A DNA stretch of 64,000 nucleotides from Geodermatophilus africanus (GCF_900107105.1 NZ_FNOT01000003.1:1-64000); one strand, 5' to 3'. Shown: positions 7,697 to 16,998, counted from the stretch's first letter. The notes: generated by a model from the letters alone, not told the origin. Translations and numbers: made by a program.

Positions 7697-8361
7697 ACAG
7701 CAGCCGGGAGCGGCATCTCACGGACGTCGTCGGCAGGGCTGAGCGGGGCGCCGGTGGCCGCCTGGACGTCCTCGACGCTGACGCCGGGTGCGGTCTCGCG
7801 CAGCACGAAGCCGCCGGGGGTGACGTCGACGACGGCGAGGTCGGTGACGACCCGGTCCACGCAGGCCTTGCCGGTCAGCGGGAGGGTGCACTCCTCGACC
7901 AGCTTGGGTGACCCGTCGCGGGCGACGTGCTCCATCATGATGATCACCTTGCGGGCGCCGTGGACGAGGTCCATCGCGCCGCCCATGCCGTTGACCATCT
8001 TGCCCGGGATCAGCCAGTTGGCCAGGTCGCCGCGGGGGTTGACCTGCATCGCGCCGAGCACGGCCACGTCGAGGTGCTGGCCGCGGATCATGCCGAAGCT
8101 CAGCGAGGAGTCGAAGAACGAGGCACCGGGCAGGATCGTCACCGTCTCCTTGCCGGCGTTGATCAGGTCCGGGTCCTCCTCACCCTCGAACGGATAGGGG
8201 CCCACCCCGAGGATGCCGTTCTCCGAGTGCAGCACCACGTGCACGTCGTCGGGCACGAAGTTGGGCACCAGGGTCGGCATGCCGATGCCCAGGTTGACGT
8301 ACTGGCCGTCCTCGAGCTCGAGGGCGACCCGGGCGGCGAGCTGGTCGCGGGTCAGGCTCAT
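7693..8361 (-). CDS. scoB: 3-oxoacid CoA-transferase subunit B
   Basis: Beta subunit of a family I CoA-transferase, which moves CoA between succinyl-CoA and an oxoacid such as acetoacetate. The 222-residue protein contains [15 protein letters not shown] (near 21-35). The [11 protein letters not shown] motif (near 46-56) holds the catalytic Glu that forms the glutamyl-CoA intermediate. Start ATG at 8361 has AGGGGA upstream and overlaps the scoA stop (ATGA). The true acceptor cannot be read from sequence. Confidence 0.92.
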   Translation of the reverse strand: MSLTRDQLAARVALELEDGQYVNLGIGMPTLVPNFVPDDVHVVLHSENGILGVGPYPFEGEEDPDLINAGKETVTILPGASFFDSSLSFGMIRGQHLDVAVLGAMQVNPRGDLANWLIPGKMVNGMGGAMDLVHGARKVIIMMEHVARDGSPKLVEECTLPLTGKACVDRVVTDLAVVDVTPGGFVLRETAPGVSVEDVQAATGAPLSPADDVREMPLPAAV

Positions 8362-9167
8362 CGGGCATCCCCTTCGGTGGCCTCGTCGCCGGCGGCGGCC
8401 GGTGCGGCGGAGCGGTCGGTGCGCGGGCGGGTGGTGCGGCTCTCGATCCCCTTGCCCTCCGGGCCGACGACGACCACCCGGTTGACGAAGACCCCGGGCA
8501 GGTGCACGTCCTCGGGAGTGATCTCACCGGGCTCGACCAGGGTCTCGACCTCGGCGATGGTGATCCGCCCGGCCATGCCGGCCAGCGGGTTGAAGTTGCG
8601 CGCGGACTCGTGGAACACCAGGTTGCCGTGTCGGTCGCCGACTGCGGCGCGGACCAGGCCGAAGTCGGCCGTCAGCGCGGTCTCCAGCACGTACTGCCGG
8701 CCGTCGAACTCGCGGATCTCCTTGGGGCGGGAGGTCTCCACGACGGTGCCGTCGGCGTCGTAGTGCACCGGGATGCCGCCGTCGGCGACCATCGTGCCCA
8801 CCCCGGTCGGGGTGTAGAAGGCGGGGATGCCGGTGCCGCCGGCGCGCAGCCGCTCGGCCAGCGTGCCCTGCGGGGTCAGCTCGACCGACAGCTGGCCGGA
8901 CAGGTAGAGGCGGGCCAGCTCCTTGTTGCCGCCCACGAACGAGCTGATCGTCCGGGTGATCCGCCCGGCGTAGAGCAGCACGCCCAGGGCCTGGTCGTCG
9001 ACGCCGCAGTTGTTGCTGATCGTCGTCAGCCCGGACGCGCCCTGCTCCAGCAGCGCGTCGATCAGCTTGATCGGCACCCCGCACAATCCGAACCCACCGA
9101 CGGCGAGCGTCGCGCCGTCCCCGATGTCCGCGACCGCCTCAGCGGCGCTGCCGACCACCTTGTCCAT
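8358..9167 (-). CDS. scoA: 3-oxoacid CoA-transferase subunit A
   Basis: Alpha subunit partner of scoB; 269 residues from the ATG at 9167. It opens with [15 protein letters not shown] and carries the CoA-site glycine motif [10 protein letters not shown] (near 22-31). [12 protein letters not shown] (near 51) and [19 protein letters not shown] (near 79-97) follow, all standard for the subunit. A GTG three codons upstream is an alternative; neither has a good ribosome site. The gene is 41 bases after the TIGR03089 gene on the same strand, suggesting one transcript. Confidence 0.92.
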   Translation of the reverse strand: MDKVVGSAAEAVADIGDGATLAVGGFGLCGVPIKLIDALLEQGASGLTTISNNCGVDDQALGVLLYAGRITRTISSFVGGNKELARLYLSGQLSVELTPQGTLAERLRAGGTGIPAFYTPTGVGTMVADGGIPVHYDADGTVVETSRPKEIREFDGRQYVLETALTADFGLVRAAVGDRHGNLVFHESARNFNPLAGMAGRITIAEVETLVEPGEITPEDVHLPGVFVNRVVVVGPEGKGIESRTTRPRTDRSAAPAAAGDEATEGDAR

Positions 9168-9208
9168 GCCGAACACCGTCCGTCCGTCCGGGCGGCTGGG
9201 CGGCTGCG

Positions 9209-9994
9209 TCAGGCAGGACGGCCCAGCTCGCGGATGCCGTCGATCGTCCGGCCGAGCGTAGCGGTGACCCTCTCGGCCGAGGCGCGCCCGGGCAGCAGCG
9301 AGGGGTCGGGGGAGCGGATCAGCACGATGGAGGCACCGGCGGCCAGCGGGGCGAGCAGCCACGCGACCGGGCCGGCCTCGGCGGCGGTGCGGTCGTCGAC
9401 CAGCACCCGGTCGCCCTCGACCAGGCCGAGCCGGCCGGCGAGCTCGCGCGCGGTGTCCACGAGGCCGCCCAGGGTCAGCTCCAGGCCGCCCAGCAGCAGG
9501 CCGGGCGCGGCGGGGTCGGGCCGCTGCCACGGGGTGAAGACGTCGCCGTGCCCGCGGACCTCGAGGGCGAAGTCGCGGGCCGGGCCGGCGTACCCGGTCA
9601 TGCCCATCCCGAGCGGGTGCAGCGAGAGCCCCAGCAGCTCGGCCGGCCCCTGCTCCTCGAGCGGCGGCAGCCGGTCCTGCGCGGCCAGGACGACGTCGGC
9701 GTCGTCGAGCCGGCCGTCGTCCTCGGCCGCGGTGTCGAGCACCGTGGCCCCGCAGCTCCACACCCCCAGCAGCACCGCCGCGCTCTGCCAGTGCACCGGC
9801 AGCGCGACGGCGACCGTGCTCCCGCCGGTGACGTCGAACTCGTCCTGCAGCAGGTTCGCCGTCTTGGCCACCCAGTTGGCCAGGGTGGCCGCCGACAGCT
9901 CGACCCGCCCCCCGCCGAGGTCGTCGTAGGACGTCAGCATCGGCGCGGCGGGTGCGCGGCGCAGCGTCGCGGCGAGCAGGTCGGCGGGGGTCAT
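9209..9994 (-). CDS. TIGR03089 family protein (AMP-ligase-like)
   Basis: A 261-residue protein matching the TIGR03089 family, which I recognise from MTPADLLAATLRR, then TSYDD and ELSAATLANWVAKTANLL. Members resemble the N-terminal part of acyl-CoA/AMP-forming ligases but lack the C-terminal catalytic half, and function is unknown. In mycobacteria the homologue also sits beside an LCP gene, as here. The ATG at 9994 is the family start; the much longer frame upstream runs through repeat copy A and antisense to the LCP gene. Confidence 0.8.
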   Translation of the reverse strand: MTPADLLAATLRRAPAAPMLTSYDDLGGGRVELSAATLANWVAKTANLLQDEFDVTGGSTVAVALPVHWQSAAVLLGVWSCGATVLDTAAEDDGRLDDADVVLAAQDRLPPLEEQGPAELLGLSLHPLGMGMTGYAGPARDFALEVRGHGDVFTPWQRPDPAAPGLLLGGLELTLGGLVDTARELAGRLGLVEGDRVLVDDRTAAEAGPVAWLLAPLAAGASIVLIRSPDPSLLPGRASAERVTATLGRTIDGIRELGRPA

Positions 9995-10018
9995 GCCCCG
10001 AGCTTCCCAGGTGGCGGC

Positions 10019-10131
10019 CCTCCTGCAGGGGCCCGCCGCGAGCTCTGACGGCCCCCTTGCAGGGTCCCGCCACGAGCCTGCGAGTGGCGGGGGGCAAGGG
10101 GGTCCTTGAAGGGGGGCAGGAGGGTCCTTCT
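10019..10131. repeat. Dispersed hairpin repeat, copy A (one copy nested in another)
   Basis: An inner complete copy (about 10052-10106) has the outer arm CCCCCTTGC (10052-10060) pairing with GCAAGGGGG (10094-10102). Its inner arm CCCGCCAC (10066-10073) pairs with GTGGCGGG (10084-10091), around the loop GAGCCTGCGA (10074-10083). It is flanked by halves of a second copy whose outer arms CCTCCTGC (10019-10026) and GCAGGAGG (10116-10123) still match. The whole lies between the LCP stop and the TIGR03089 start, both minus strand. Confidence 0.82.
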
Positions 10132-11706
10132 TCAGTAGATGCAGCTGGTGTCCGCCGCGGTGCGGGCGTCCTCGCCCTCGACCTCGGCCGCCGGAGCGGC
10201 CGCGTCGACGGCCTCGCCGACCGCGTTGAAGTCCGAGCCGAGCACCAGCTGCACCGTGCCGGAGGTCGCGTCCCCGCTCTCCTCCAGGACCGCACCGGGG
10301 ACGGCGGCGGCCAGCGTCGCGGCCAGGGCCTCGTCGCCGGCGGCGTACCGGACGACGGTGGTGTCGTGGTCGGACGAGTCGGCGTTGCCGGTCGTGCCGA
10401 CGGCGAAGCCGGCGGTCTGCAGCGACGCGGCGGCCTCGGCGGCCAGCCCGGAGGTGCCCGAGCCGTTGAGGACGTCGACGGTCACCGCGGCGGGCGCGAC
10501 GGTCTCCGGCGCGGCGGGCGCGGCCTCGGCGGGCGCCTCGGGCTCGGCCGACAGCTCGGCGAAGAACCGGTGCAGGGTGTCCTCGTCCTCCAGCCGGATG
10601 ATGGAGCGGTCCTGCTCGTCCCGGTCGGTGCCGACGTGGGGGATCGTCTGGAACTCGATGCTGCCGGCGGTGACCGACTGCATCTGCTCGGCCAGCCGGA
10701 ACAGGTCCAGGCCCTCGTCGATGGTCAGCGACTGGGACGCCGCCTCGACGAGCTCGCGCTGCTTGCCCAGGTTCAGCATGACCTCGTCCGAGAGCATCTT
10801 GCGGAGGACGCCGGCGATGAAGACCTGCTGTCGGACGATCCGGTCGAAGTCGCCGCGGGGCAGGCCGTGCCGCTGGCGGACGAACTCGAGCGCGTCGGCG
10901 CCGCTGATCGTCTGCACGCCGGCGTCGAACACGGCGCCGGACCACTCGGAGTCGTCGACGGCCTCGCACAGGTTGACCTCGACGCCGCCGACGACGGAGC
11001 TGAGTTCGAAGAAGCCGAGCAGGTCGACCTCGGCGTAGTGGTCGATCTGCAGGCCGGTCAGCCCGCTGATCGTCTGCACCAGCAGCTGGGCCCCGCCGGC
11101 CTGGCGGACCTCGTCGGAGGCGGTCTCCGGGGTCTCGGCGTAGCCGTAGGCGTAGGCGGCGTTGAGCTTCTCCATCCCGTAGCCGGGGATCGCCACGTAG
11201 GAGTCGCGGGGGAAGGAGACGAAGGAGGCGCGCGACCCGTCGGCCGGGATGTGCACCAGGATCATGGTGTCGGTGTTGATGCCCGAGTCGGTGCCGGCGT
11301 TGAGGCTGGCCAGCTGCTCCTCGGTGAGGTTGGCCCGGCTGTCGTTGCCGACCAGCAGCAGGTTCATCGCCTCGGGCGCGTCGCCGGTGCCCTCGTTGCC
11401 GTCGGTCGGGATGGCGTCGGTGCGGTTGACCGTCGCCTCGGCGACCTGACTGAGATACCAGCCCCAGCCGGACCCGGCGAGGAGCACGACCGCCAGCACC
11501 GCAGCGACGGCGCGGGCCGCGGTGGCGGCCCGGCCGGTGCGCCGGCGGGGCTCCGGGGGCTCCGGCCGGGCCTCGGCGGGCGCGTCGGCAGCCTGGTGGC
11601 GGGAGCGGGCGCGCCCGGTGCCGGGGCGGCCGGCGCGCGGGTCCAGCCGCGCCGGCAGCGGCCGGTCGCTCCCCGCTCCGGAGGGCCCGAGGTTCTCTCG
11701 TCTCAC
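10132..11706 (-). CDS. LytR-CpsA-Psr (LCP) cell-wall glycopolymer ligase
   Basis: LCP enzymes transfer lipid-linked glycopolymers (arabinogalactan in mycobacteria) onto peptidoglycan. The 524-residue protein has a basic cytosolic N-terminus, one membrane helix (about 62-82) and an extracellular LCP domain. The domain shows NLLLVGNDSR (115-124), TDTMILVHI (145-153), SFPRDSYVAIPG (164-175) with the conserved Arg/Asp of the active site, and KLNAAYAYG (180-188). A C-terminal LytR_C domain begins near VTVDVLNGSGTSGLA (about 417). Start GTG at 11706 has GAGGAAGGA upstream. Position beside TIGR03089 and rml genes matches the mycobacterial layout. Confidence 0.94.
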   Translation of the reverse strand: MRRENLGPSGAGSDRPLPARLDPRAGRPGTGRARSRHQAADAPAEARPEPPEPRRRTGRAATAARAVAAVLAVVLLAGSGWGWYLSQVAEATVNRTDAIPTDGNEGTGDAPEAMNLLLVGNDSRANLTEEQLASLNAGTDSGINTDTMILVHIPADGSRASFVSFPRDSYVAIPGYGMEKLNAAYAYGYAETPETASDEVRQAGGAQLLVQTISGLTGLQIDHYAEVDLLGFFELSSVVGGVEVNLCEAVDDSEWSGAVFDAGVQTISGADALEFVRQRHGLPRGDFDRIVRQQVFIAGVLRKMLSDEVMLNLGKQRELVEAASQSLTIDEGLDLFRLAEQMQSVTAGSIEFQTIPHVGTDRDEQDRSIIRLEDEDTLHRFFAELSAEPEAPAEAAPAAPETVAPAAVTVDVLNGSGTSGLAAEAAASLQTAGFAVGTTGNADSSDHDTTVVRYAAGDEALAATLAAAVPGAVLEESGDATSGTVQLVLGSDFNAVGEAVDAAAPAAEVEGEDARTAADTSCIY

Positions 11707-11931
11707 AAGGGGTCCTTCCTCGTGCTGGTCCGCGCGGACACGACGCCGATCCGTCGTGACCGGGGCCGGGCTGGGTGCGGCCGCCGGAGGAGGCGACGTC
11801 GACCCGGAGGCTGGGGGCGATGCTAGGTGCCGGGGAGTCGCGCCCGGCTGACGTCACGTGGCGAAACGGGACGGGTGTGACGAGCGGTGCTGGGGCGACG
11901 CAGCGGTCGCGGACGGTGGGGGGTCGGCTCG

Positions 11932-11937
11932 TACCGT
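11932..11937 (+). promoter_or_regulatory. -10 element of leaderless neuB
   Basis: TACCGT (TANNNT) ends 6 bases before the neuB ATG and there is no ribosome site. The 237-base gap back to the LCP start holds no other gene. Confidence 0.5.
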
Positions 11938-11943
11938 GGCGGC

Positions 11944-12993
11944 ATGACGAACACCCCGGGGACCCTGTCCGTCGGCGCCCGCCGGGTCGGTCCCGGCGAG
12001 CGGCCGCTGGTGATCGCCGAGCTGGGCATCAACCACGACGGCGACCTCGACCGGATGCACCGCATGATCGACGACGCCGCCGACGCGGGGGTGGAGTGCG
12101 TCAAGTTCCAGTCGCACGTCGTCGAGGACGAGATGATCCCCAACGACGTCGTCCCCGGGAACGCCGACGAGTCGATCTACGGGATGATGCAACGCTGCGC
12201 GCTCTCGGCGACCGAGGAGCGGGAGGTGTTCGCCCACGCCCACGAGCGCGGCATGCTCGCGCTGTCCACGCCGTTCAGCCGGGCCGCGGCCGACCGGCTG
12301 GCCGAGCTCGACGTCCCGGCGTTCAAGATCGGCTCGGGGGAGTGCAACAACTACCCGCTGGTCCGGCACATCGCCTCGTTCGGCAAGCCGGTGCTGCTGA
12401 GCACCGGCATGAACGACGTCAGCACCATCCGGCCCTCGGTGGAGCTGTTGCGCGCCAGCGGGGTCCCGTTCGCGCTGATGCACTGCACGAGCATGTACCC
12501 GACCCCGCCGGAGAAGGTCCGCCTCGGCGGCATCACCGAGCTGGGGGACGCCTTCCCCGACGCCGTCCTGGGCCTGTCGGACCACACCACCTCGATCTAC
12601 GCCTGCCTCGGCGCGGTCGCGGTCGGCGCCGCGGTGCTCGAGCGGCACTTCACCTCCGACACGAGCTGGAGCGGCCCGGACATCCCGATCTCCAGCACGC
12701 TCGAGGAGTTCGCCCGGCTCATCGAGGGCGCCGACGTGCTCGGCCTGGCCCGCGGCGGGCGCAAGGAGATCCTCCCGGAGGAGCAGCCCACCATCGACTT
12801 CGCCTACGCCTGCGTCGTGACCACCAAGCCGGTCGGCGCCGGTGAGGAGTTCACCGTCGACAACCTGTGGGTCAAGCGCCCCGGCACCGGCGAGGTCGTC
12901 GCCAAGCACTACGACGACCTGCTGGGCCGGCGGGCCGGCCGCGACCTGCCCGCCGACGTGCAGGTGGCGTGGGCCGACCTGGCCCCGGCGTGA
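11944..12993 (+). CDS. neuB: N-acetylneuraminate/legionaminate-type synthase
   Basis: NeuB-type enzymes condense a 2-acylamino hexose with phosphoenolpyruvate to give a nine-carbon nonulosonic acid. The 349-residue protein has a TIM barrel: VIAELGINHDGDLDRMHRMI (residues 22-41), VKFQSH (near 54-59), FKIGSGECNN (near 127), STGMND (near 153) and LGLSDHTTS (near 207). A C-terminal SAF/antifreeze-like domain starts around VVTTKPVGAGEEFTVDNLW. Sialic versus legionaminic or pseudaminic substrate cannot be assigned safely. The stop overlaps neuC by four bases (GTGA), so the two are coupled. Confidence 0.9.
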   Translation: MTNTPGTLSVGARRVGPGERPLVIAELGINHDGDLDRMHRMIDDAADAGVECVKFQSHVVEDEMIPNDVVPGNADESIYGMMQRCALSATEEREVFAHAHERGMLALSTPFSRAAADRLAELDVPAFKIGSGECNNYPLVRHIASFGKPVLLSTGMNDVSTIRPSVELLRASGVPFALMHCTSMYPTPPEKVRLGGITELGDAFPDAVLGLSDHTTSIYACLGAVAVGAAVLERHFTSDTSWSGPDIPISSTLEEFARLIEGADVLGLARGGRKEILPEEQPTIDFAYACVVTTKPVGAGEEFTVDNLWVKRPGTGEVVAKHYDDLLGRRAGRDLPADVQVAWADLAPA

Positions 12994-14147
12994 CCGACAC
13001 GGAACGGCCCCGCCGCGTCGTCGGCCTGACCGGCACGCGCGCGGACTTCGGCAAGATGCGTGACGTCTACCTGGGGCTGCAGGGGGCCCCGGGCATCGAG
13101 TTCTCCCTTGTCGTCACCGGCATGCACCTGCTGCACCGCTACGGGTACACGCTGCGCGAGATCGAGCGGGCGGGCCTGCGGCACCTGCACCACGTGCCCA
13201 ACCAGGTCGAGGACGAGCCGATGGCGCTGGTGCTGGCCAACAGCATCAACTCCATCGCCCGGCTGCTGCTCTCGGAGGCGGCGGACATGGTGCTGGTGCA
13301 CGGCGACCGGGTCGAGGCCCTGGCCGGGGCGCTGGCCGGCAGCCTGACCAACACCCGCGTCGCGCACATCGAGGGCGGCGAGGTCTCCGGGACTATCGAC
13401 GACGCCATCCGGCACTCGCTGAGCAAGCACGCGCACGTGCACTTCGTCGCCAACGAGCACGCCCGCGCCCGGCTGCTGCAGCTGGGCGAGGAGGCCGACC
13501 GGGTGCTCGTCGTCGGCAGCCCGGAGGCCGACGCGCTCGCGGTCGCGGCCGAGTCGGACCTGGCCCCGGTGCGCGCGCACTACGGCACCCCGGCCCCGCC
13601 CTACGGCGTCCTGGCGCTGCACCCGGTGACCACCGAGCTCGAGCTCAACCGACGGCACGCCGAGGCCGTCGTCGACGGCGTGCTCGCCGCCGGGGGCTCG
13701 TGGGTGGTCATCGACCCCAACAACGACGAGGGCACCCACGACGTGCGGGCCGCCCTCGAGCGGCTCGACGGCCAGCCGGACGTCGTCCGGCTGCCGTCGA
13801 TGCGCTTCCCCGCCTACCTCACCCTCGTCCGCCACGCCGAGGTCGTCGTCGGCAACTCCAGCAGCGGCGTCCGCGAGGCGCCGGTGCTGGGGACGCCGTC
13901 GGTCGACGTCGGGTCGCGGCAGACCGACCGCTCGCCGGCGGCGTCCGTGCGGCACGTGCCGGCGGTCGCCGCGGAGGTGACCGGCGCGATCCGGGCCGCC
14001 CGGGCCGCGGGCCGCAGCCGGCCGGAGGAGCACTTCGGCTCCGTCGGCGCCGCGGGGCGGATCGTCGAGGCCGTCTGCGGGGACGACGTGTGGACCCTCG
14101 GGCTGCAGAAGCGCTTCGTCGACCGGCCGCTGGCCGAGGGCGTCTAG
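12990..14147 (+). CDS. neuC: UDP-N-acetylglucosamine 2-epimerase, hydrolysing type
   Basis: NeuC/LegG-type enzyme making the ManNAc-like precursor for NeuB by epimerising and hydrolysing a nucleotide-linked HexNAc. The 385-residue protein has the GT-B-like epimerase fold: LTGTRADFGKM (near 12-22), VHGDRVEALAGALAG (near 100-114), HIEGGEVSG (near 123) with the invariant acidic residues, and GNSSSGVREAP (near 287-297), which binds the UDP moiety. The GTG overlaps the neuB stop. It converges with neuA and their stops overlap by four bases. Confidence 0.9.
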   Translation: MTDTERPRRVVGLTGTRADFGKMRDVYLGLQGAPGIEFSLVVTGMHLLHRYGYTLREIERAGLRHLHHVPNQVEDEPMALVLANSINSIARLLLSEAADMVLVHGDRVEALAGALAGSLTNTRVAHIEGGEVSGTIDDAIRHSLSKHAHVHFVANEHARARLLQLGEEADRVLVVGSPEADALAVAAESDLAPVRAHYGTPAPPYGVLALHPVTTELELNRRHAEAVVDGVLAAGGSWVVIDPNNDEGTHDVRAALERLDGQPDVVRLPSMRFPAYLTLVRHAEVVVGNSSSGVREAPVLGTPSVDVGSRQTDRSPAASVRHVPAVAAEVTGAIRAARAAGRSRPEEHFGSVGAAGRIVEAVCGDDVWTLGLQKRFVDRPLAEGV

Positions 14148-14845
14148 GCCCCCCGACCCTCCAGGAGCGCCCGGGCGGCGGCGAGGTCCTCGGCGGTGTC
14201 GACGTCGAGGCTGCGCTCCTCGGGCATCTCGACCACCGCCAGCGGCGGCACCAGGACCGCGCCGGCCGCGGCTATGGCGCCGGCGGCGGTCACGTAGACC
14301 GCGCCGTTCGGACGCAGCGCGCGGGGCAGCTGCTGGCGCGGCGCCTCGAGGTCGGCCCAGGCGCGCACCGGGGAGGCCGTCCCGGCGTCGTCGACGAGCA
14401 GCTGCTTGAGCGGGTGGTGGCCGACCGCGCACCCGGTGAGCGTGCTGCCCACGTCCCCGGCCGCGTGCCGGGCCAGGACGGCGCGCACGTCGTCCCCGGT
14501 GCGCAGCGGAGAGGTGGGCTGCAGCAGCAGCACGAGGGTGTCGTCGGCCAGTGCCAGCGAGCGGACGGCGTGCAGGACGGCGTCCACCGTCCGGCTGGCC
14601 CCCGTGGCCAGCTCGGCCGGCCGGTGGACGACGGTGCACCCCAGTGCCCGGGCCTCGGCCGCGATGTCGGCGCCATCAGTGGTGACGACGACCTCCCCGA
14701 CGCCGGCGTCCCGCGCGGCGCGCACGGCGTGGCCGACCAGGGAGAGCCCGCCGATCCGGGCGAGGTTCTTGCCCGGCAGCCCCTGCGAGCCGGCCCGCGC
14801 CGGGACGACGCCGACCACCCGCGGTGCGTTCCCCGGAGCCGGCAC
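14144..14845 (-). CDS. neuA: CMP-nonulosonate cytidylyltransferase
   Basis: Activates the nonulosonic acid with CTP so that a transferase can use it. The 233-residue protein has the signature VVPARAGSQGLPGKNL (near 11-26). LQPTSPLRTGDDV (near 110-122) and the late acidic SLDVDTAEDL (near 214) follow. The GTG at 14845 is chosen because a TAGCGT -10 box ends 7 bases before it; an upstream in-frame GTG at 14875 lacks both a ribosome site and homology. It is transcribed against neuC, so it is an independent unit of the same pathway. Confidence 0.86.
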   Translation of the reverse strand: MPAPGNAPRVVGVVPARAGSQGLPGKNLARIGGLSLVGHAVRAARDAGVGEVVVTTDGADIAAEARALGCTVVHRPAELATGASRTVDAVLHAVRSLALADDTLVLLLQPTSPLRTGDDVRAVLARHAAGDVGSTLTGCAVGHHPLKQLLVDDAGTASPVRAWADLEAPRQQLPRALRPNGAVYVTAAGAIAAAGAVLVPPLAVVEMPEERSLDVDTAEDLAAARALLEGRGA

Positions 14846-14852
14846 GCCGGCG

Positions 14853-14858
14853 ACGCTA
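14853..14858 (-). promoter_or_regulatory. -10 element of leaderless neuA
   Basis: TAGCGT on the minus strand, 7 bases before the GTG at 14845. It decides the start of neuA. Confidence 0.5.
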
Positions 14859-14928
14859 ACAGCGCCGCGCGACACGCCTCACCCCGCCGGAGGATGACCC
14901 CGCTCCCGCGGCGCGGGAGGATCGCCGC

Positions 14929-15924
14929 ATGCGCGTGCTCGTCACCGGGGGAGCGGGCTTCATCGGCTCGCACTACGTCCGGACCCTGCTCACCGGCGGC
15001 TACCCGGGCTTCGAGGACGTCGAGGTGACCGTCTTCGACAAGCTCACCTACGCCGGCAACCTCGCCAACCTCGCGCCGGTGGCCGACTCCCCGCGCCACC
15101 GCTTCGTCCGCGGCGACATCTGCAGCGCCGCCGACCTCGACGCGGCGCTGCCCGGGCACGACGTGGTCGTCAACTTCGCCGCCGAGTCGCACGTCGACCG
15201 CTCGATCACCGGCGCGTCGGAGTTCGTGCTGACCAACGTGCTCGGCGCCCAGCAGGTGTTCGAGGCCTGCCTGCGGCACGGCGTCCGCCGGGTGGTGCAC
15301 GTTTCCACCGACGAGGTCTACGGCTCGATCGACGAGGGCTCGTGGACCGAGGACCACATCCTGGAGCCCAACTCCCCGTACTCCGCGGCCAAGGCCGGCG
15401 GCGACCTGATCGCCCGGGCGTACGCGAAGACCTACGGCCTGGACATCTCGATCACCCGGTGCAGCAACAACTACGGGCCCTACCACTTCCCCGAGAAGGT
15501 CATCCCGCTGTTCGTCACCAACCTCCTCGACGGGCACAAGGTGCCGCTGTACGGCGAGGGGGCCAACGTGCGCGACTGGCTGTTCGTCGACGACCACTGC
15601 CGCGGCATCCAGCTGGTCGTGGAGAAGGGGCTGCCCGGCGAGTTCTACAACATCGGCGGCGGCCGGGAGCTGTCCAACCGGGAGCTGACCGAGAAGCTGC
15701 TCGAGGCCACCGGCCGCGACTGGAGCTCCGTGGAGCACATCGTCGACCCGCGCGGCGGGGGCCACGACCTGCGCTACTCGGTGGACTACTCGAAGACCGC
15801 CGCGCTCGGCTACGCGCCGCGGATGACGTTCGAAGACGGGCTCGCCCTCACGGTGCAGTGGTACCGCGACAACCGGGCCTGGTGGGAGCCGCTCAAGGCC
15901 GCGGCGGCCACCGCCCGGGCATGA
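14929..15924 (+). CDS. rmlB: dTDP-glucose 4,6-dehydratase
   Basis: Second step of dTDP-L-rhamnose synthesis. The 331-residue extended SDR shows the NAD-binding VTGGAGFIGSHYVR (near 5-18), the VSTDEVYGS segment (near 125-133) with the catalytic Thr/Asp/Glu region, and the YSAAK motif (Tyr151, Lys155). RCSNNYGPYHFPEKVIPLF follows, a hallmark of RmlB. Start ATG has GGGAGGA about 8 bases upstream. The stop overlaps rmlD (ATGA). The rhamnose would feed WbbL-type linkage of a galactan to peptidoglycan. Confidence 0.96.
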   Translation: MRVLVTGGAGFIGSHYVRTLLTGGYPGFEDVEVTVFDKLTYAGNLANLAPVADSPRHRFVRGDICSAADLDAALPGHDVVVNFAAESHVDRSITGASEFVLTNVLGAQQVFEACLRHGVRRVVHVSTDEVYGSIDEGSWTEDHILEPNSPYSAAKAGGDLIARAYAKTYGLDISITRCSNNYGPYHFPEKVIPLFVTNLLDGHKVPLYGEGANVRDWLFVDDHCRGIQLVVEKGLPGEFYNIGGGRELSNRELTEKLLEATGRDWSSVEHIVDPRGGGHDLRYSVDYSKTAALGYAPRMTFEDGLALTVQWYRDNRAWWEPLKAAAATARA

Positions 15925-16829
15925 GCGGGGCCGTCCCGCCGGACGCCGCCCCGATCGCCTGGCTGGTCACCGGCGCCCGCGGGCAGCTCGGCAGCGACCT
16001 GCTCGCCGTCCTGGCCGGCCGGCCGGGGGACCCCGTCACCGCGGTGGGGCGCGCCGAGCTCGACCTGACCGAGGAGCGCCGGGTGCGCGACGTCGTCCGC
16101 CGGTGGCTGGCCGGCGTCGGCGGGGCCCGTCCCGTCGTGCTCAACGCCGCGGCCTACACCGCCGTCGACGCCGCGGAGACCGACGAGGACACCGCGCTGC
16201 TGGTCAACGGCCGTGCCCCCGGCTGGCTGGCCGAGGAGCTCGCCGGGCGCGGGCGGCTGGTGCACGTCTCCACCGACTACGTCTTCGACGGCGCGGCCAC
16301 CGAGCCCTATCCGGTGGACGCCCCGGTCGCGCCGCGCTCGGCCTACGGCCGGACCAAGGCGGCGGGGGAGCGCGCGGTCGCGGCCGCCGGGGGCGACGCC
16401 ACCGTCGTCCGCACCGCGTGGGTGTACGGCGCGCACGGCGCCAACTTCGTGCGCACCATGGCCGGCCGCGCCCTCGACGGCGCCCCGTCCTCGGTGGTCG
16501 ATGACCAGGTCGGCTCGCCGACGTGGGCGGCCGACCTGGCCACAGGGCTCGTGGCGCTCGGCGCCCGGCCGGGCCCCGTGCCGCCGGTGCTGCACCGCAC
16601 CGACGCCGGCACGGTCAGCTGGTACGGCCTGGCCCGCGCCGTCTACGAGGAGGTCGGCGCCGACCCCGCGCTGGTCACCCCCACGACGACCGAGGCGTTC
16701 CCGCGGCCGGCACCCCGCCCGGCGTGGTCGGTGCTCGACGGCAGCGCGTGGCTGGCCGCCGGCCTGCCGGCGCCCCGGCCGTGGCGGACCGCGCTGCACC
16801 TCGCGCTCCGGGAGTGGCCGGCCCGCTGA
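15921..16829 (+). CDS. rmlD: dTDP-4-dehydrorhamnose reductase
   Basis: Final reduction to dTDP-L-rhamnose. The 302-residue SDR has WLVTGARGQLGSDLL (near 14-28), NAAAYTAVDAAETD (near 75-88), VSTDYVFDGA (near 116-125) and YGRTKAAGE (near 141-149, catalytic Tyr and Lys). Translationally coupled to rmlB. rmlA lies about 29 kb away on the other strand, and rmlC, the 3,5-epimerase, is not in the window. Confidence 0.95.
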   Translation: MSGAVPPDAAPIAWLVTGARGQLGSDLLAVLAGRPGDPVTAVGRAELDLTEERRVRDVVRRWLAGVGGARPVVLNAAAYTAVDAAETDEDTALLVNGRAPGWLAEELAGRGRLVHVSTDYVFDGAATEPYPVDAPVAPRSAYGRTKAAGERAVAAAGGDATVVRTAWVYGAHGANFVRTMAGRALDGAPSSVVDDQVGSPTWAADLATGLVALGARPGPVPPVLHRTDAGTVSWYGLARAVYEEVGADPALVTPTTTEAFPRPAPRPAWSVLDGSAWLAAGLPAPRPWRTALHLALREWPAR

Positions 16830-16876
16830 GCCGTGGGGTCCGTGGGACGGGAGTGACCAGTGGGTCGGGACGCGCC

Positions 16877-16892
16877 CGATCTCCCGAGATCG
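16877..16892. promoter_or_regulatory. Inverted repeat upstream of the LGFP amidase gene
   Basis: CGATCTC (16877-16883) and GAGATCG (16886-16892), separated by CC, form a perfect 7-base inverted repeat 107 bases before the amidase GTG. It could be an operator or a short hairpin ending rmlBD transcription. I cannot tell which. Confidence 0.35.
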
Positions 16893-16998
16893 TCGGCCGC
16901 GTCGGCTCAACACCGGTCGTGGTCGGACCGATGGTGTCCGTGGACCGATGCGCCCTCGTGCAGGGTGCAGCCGCCACGCTCCACCGGAGGACCACCCC

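Noticed and set aside
11709..11717. GGGGTCCTT just upstream of the LCP start as a solo repeat end
   Set aside because: It matches only the last nine bases of the repeat and overlaps the ribosome-site region, too short to separate from chance.
9995..11857. Minus-strand frame extending TIGR03089 to 882 residues
   Set aside because: The extension crosses repeat copy A and is out of phase with the LCP gene on the same strand, whose domain and membrane helix are clear.
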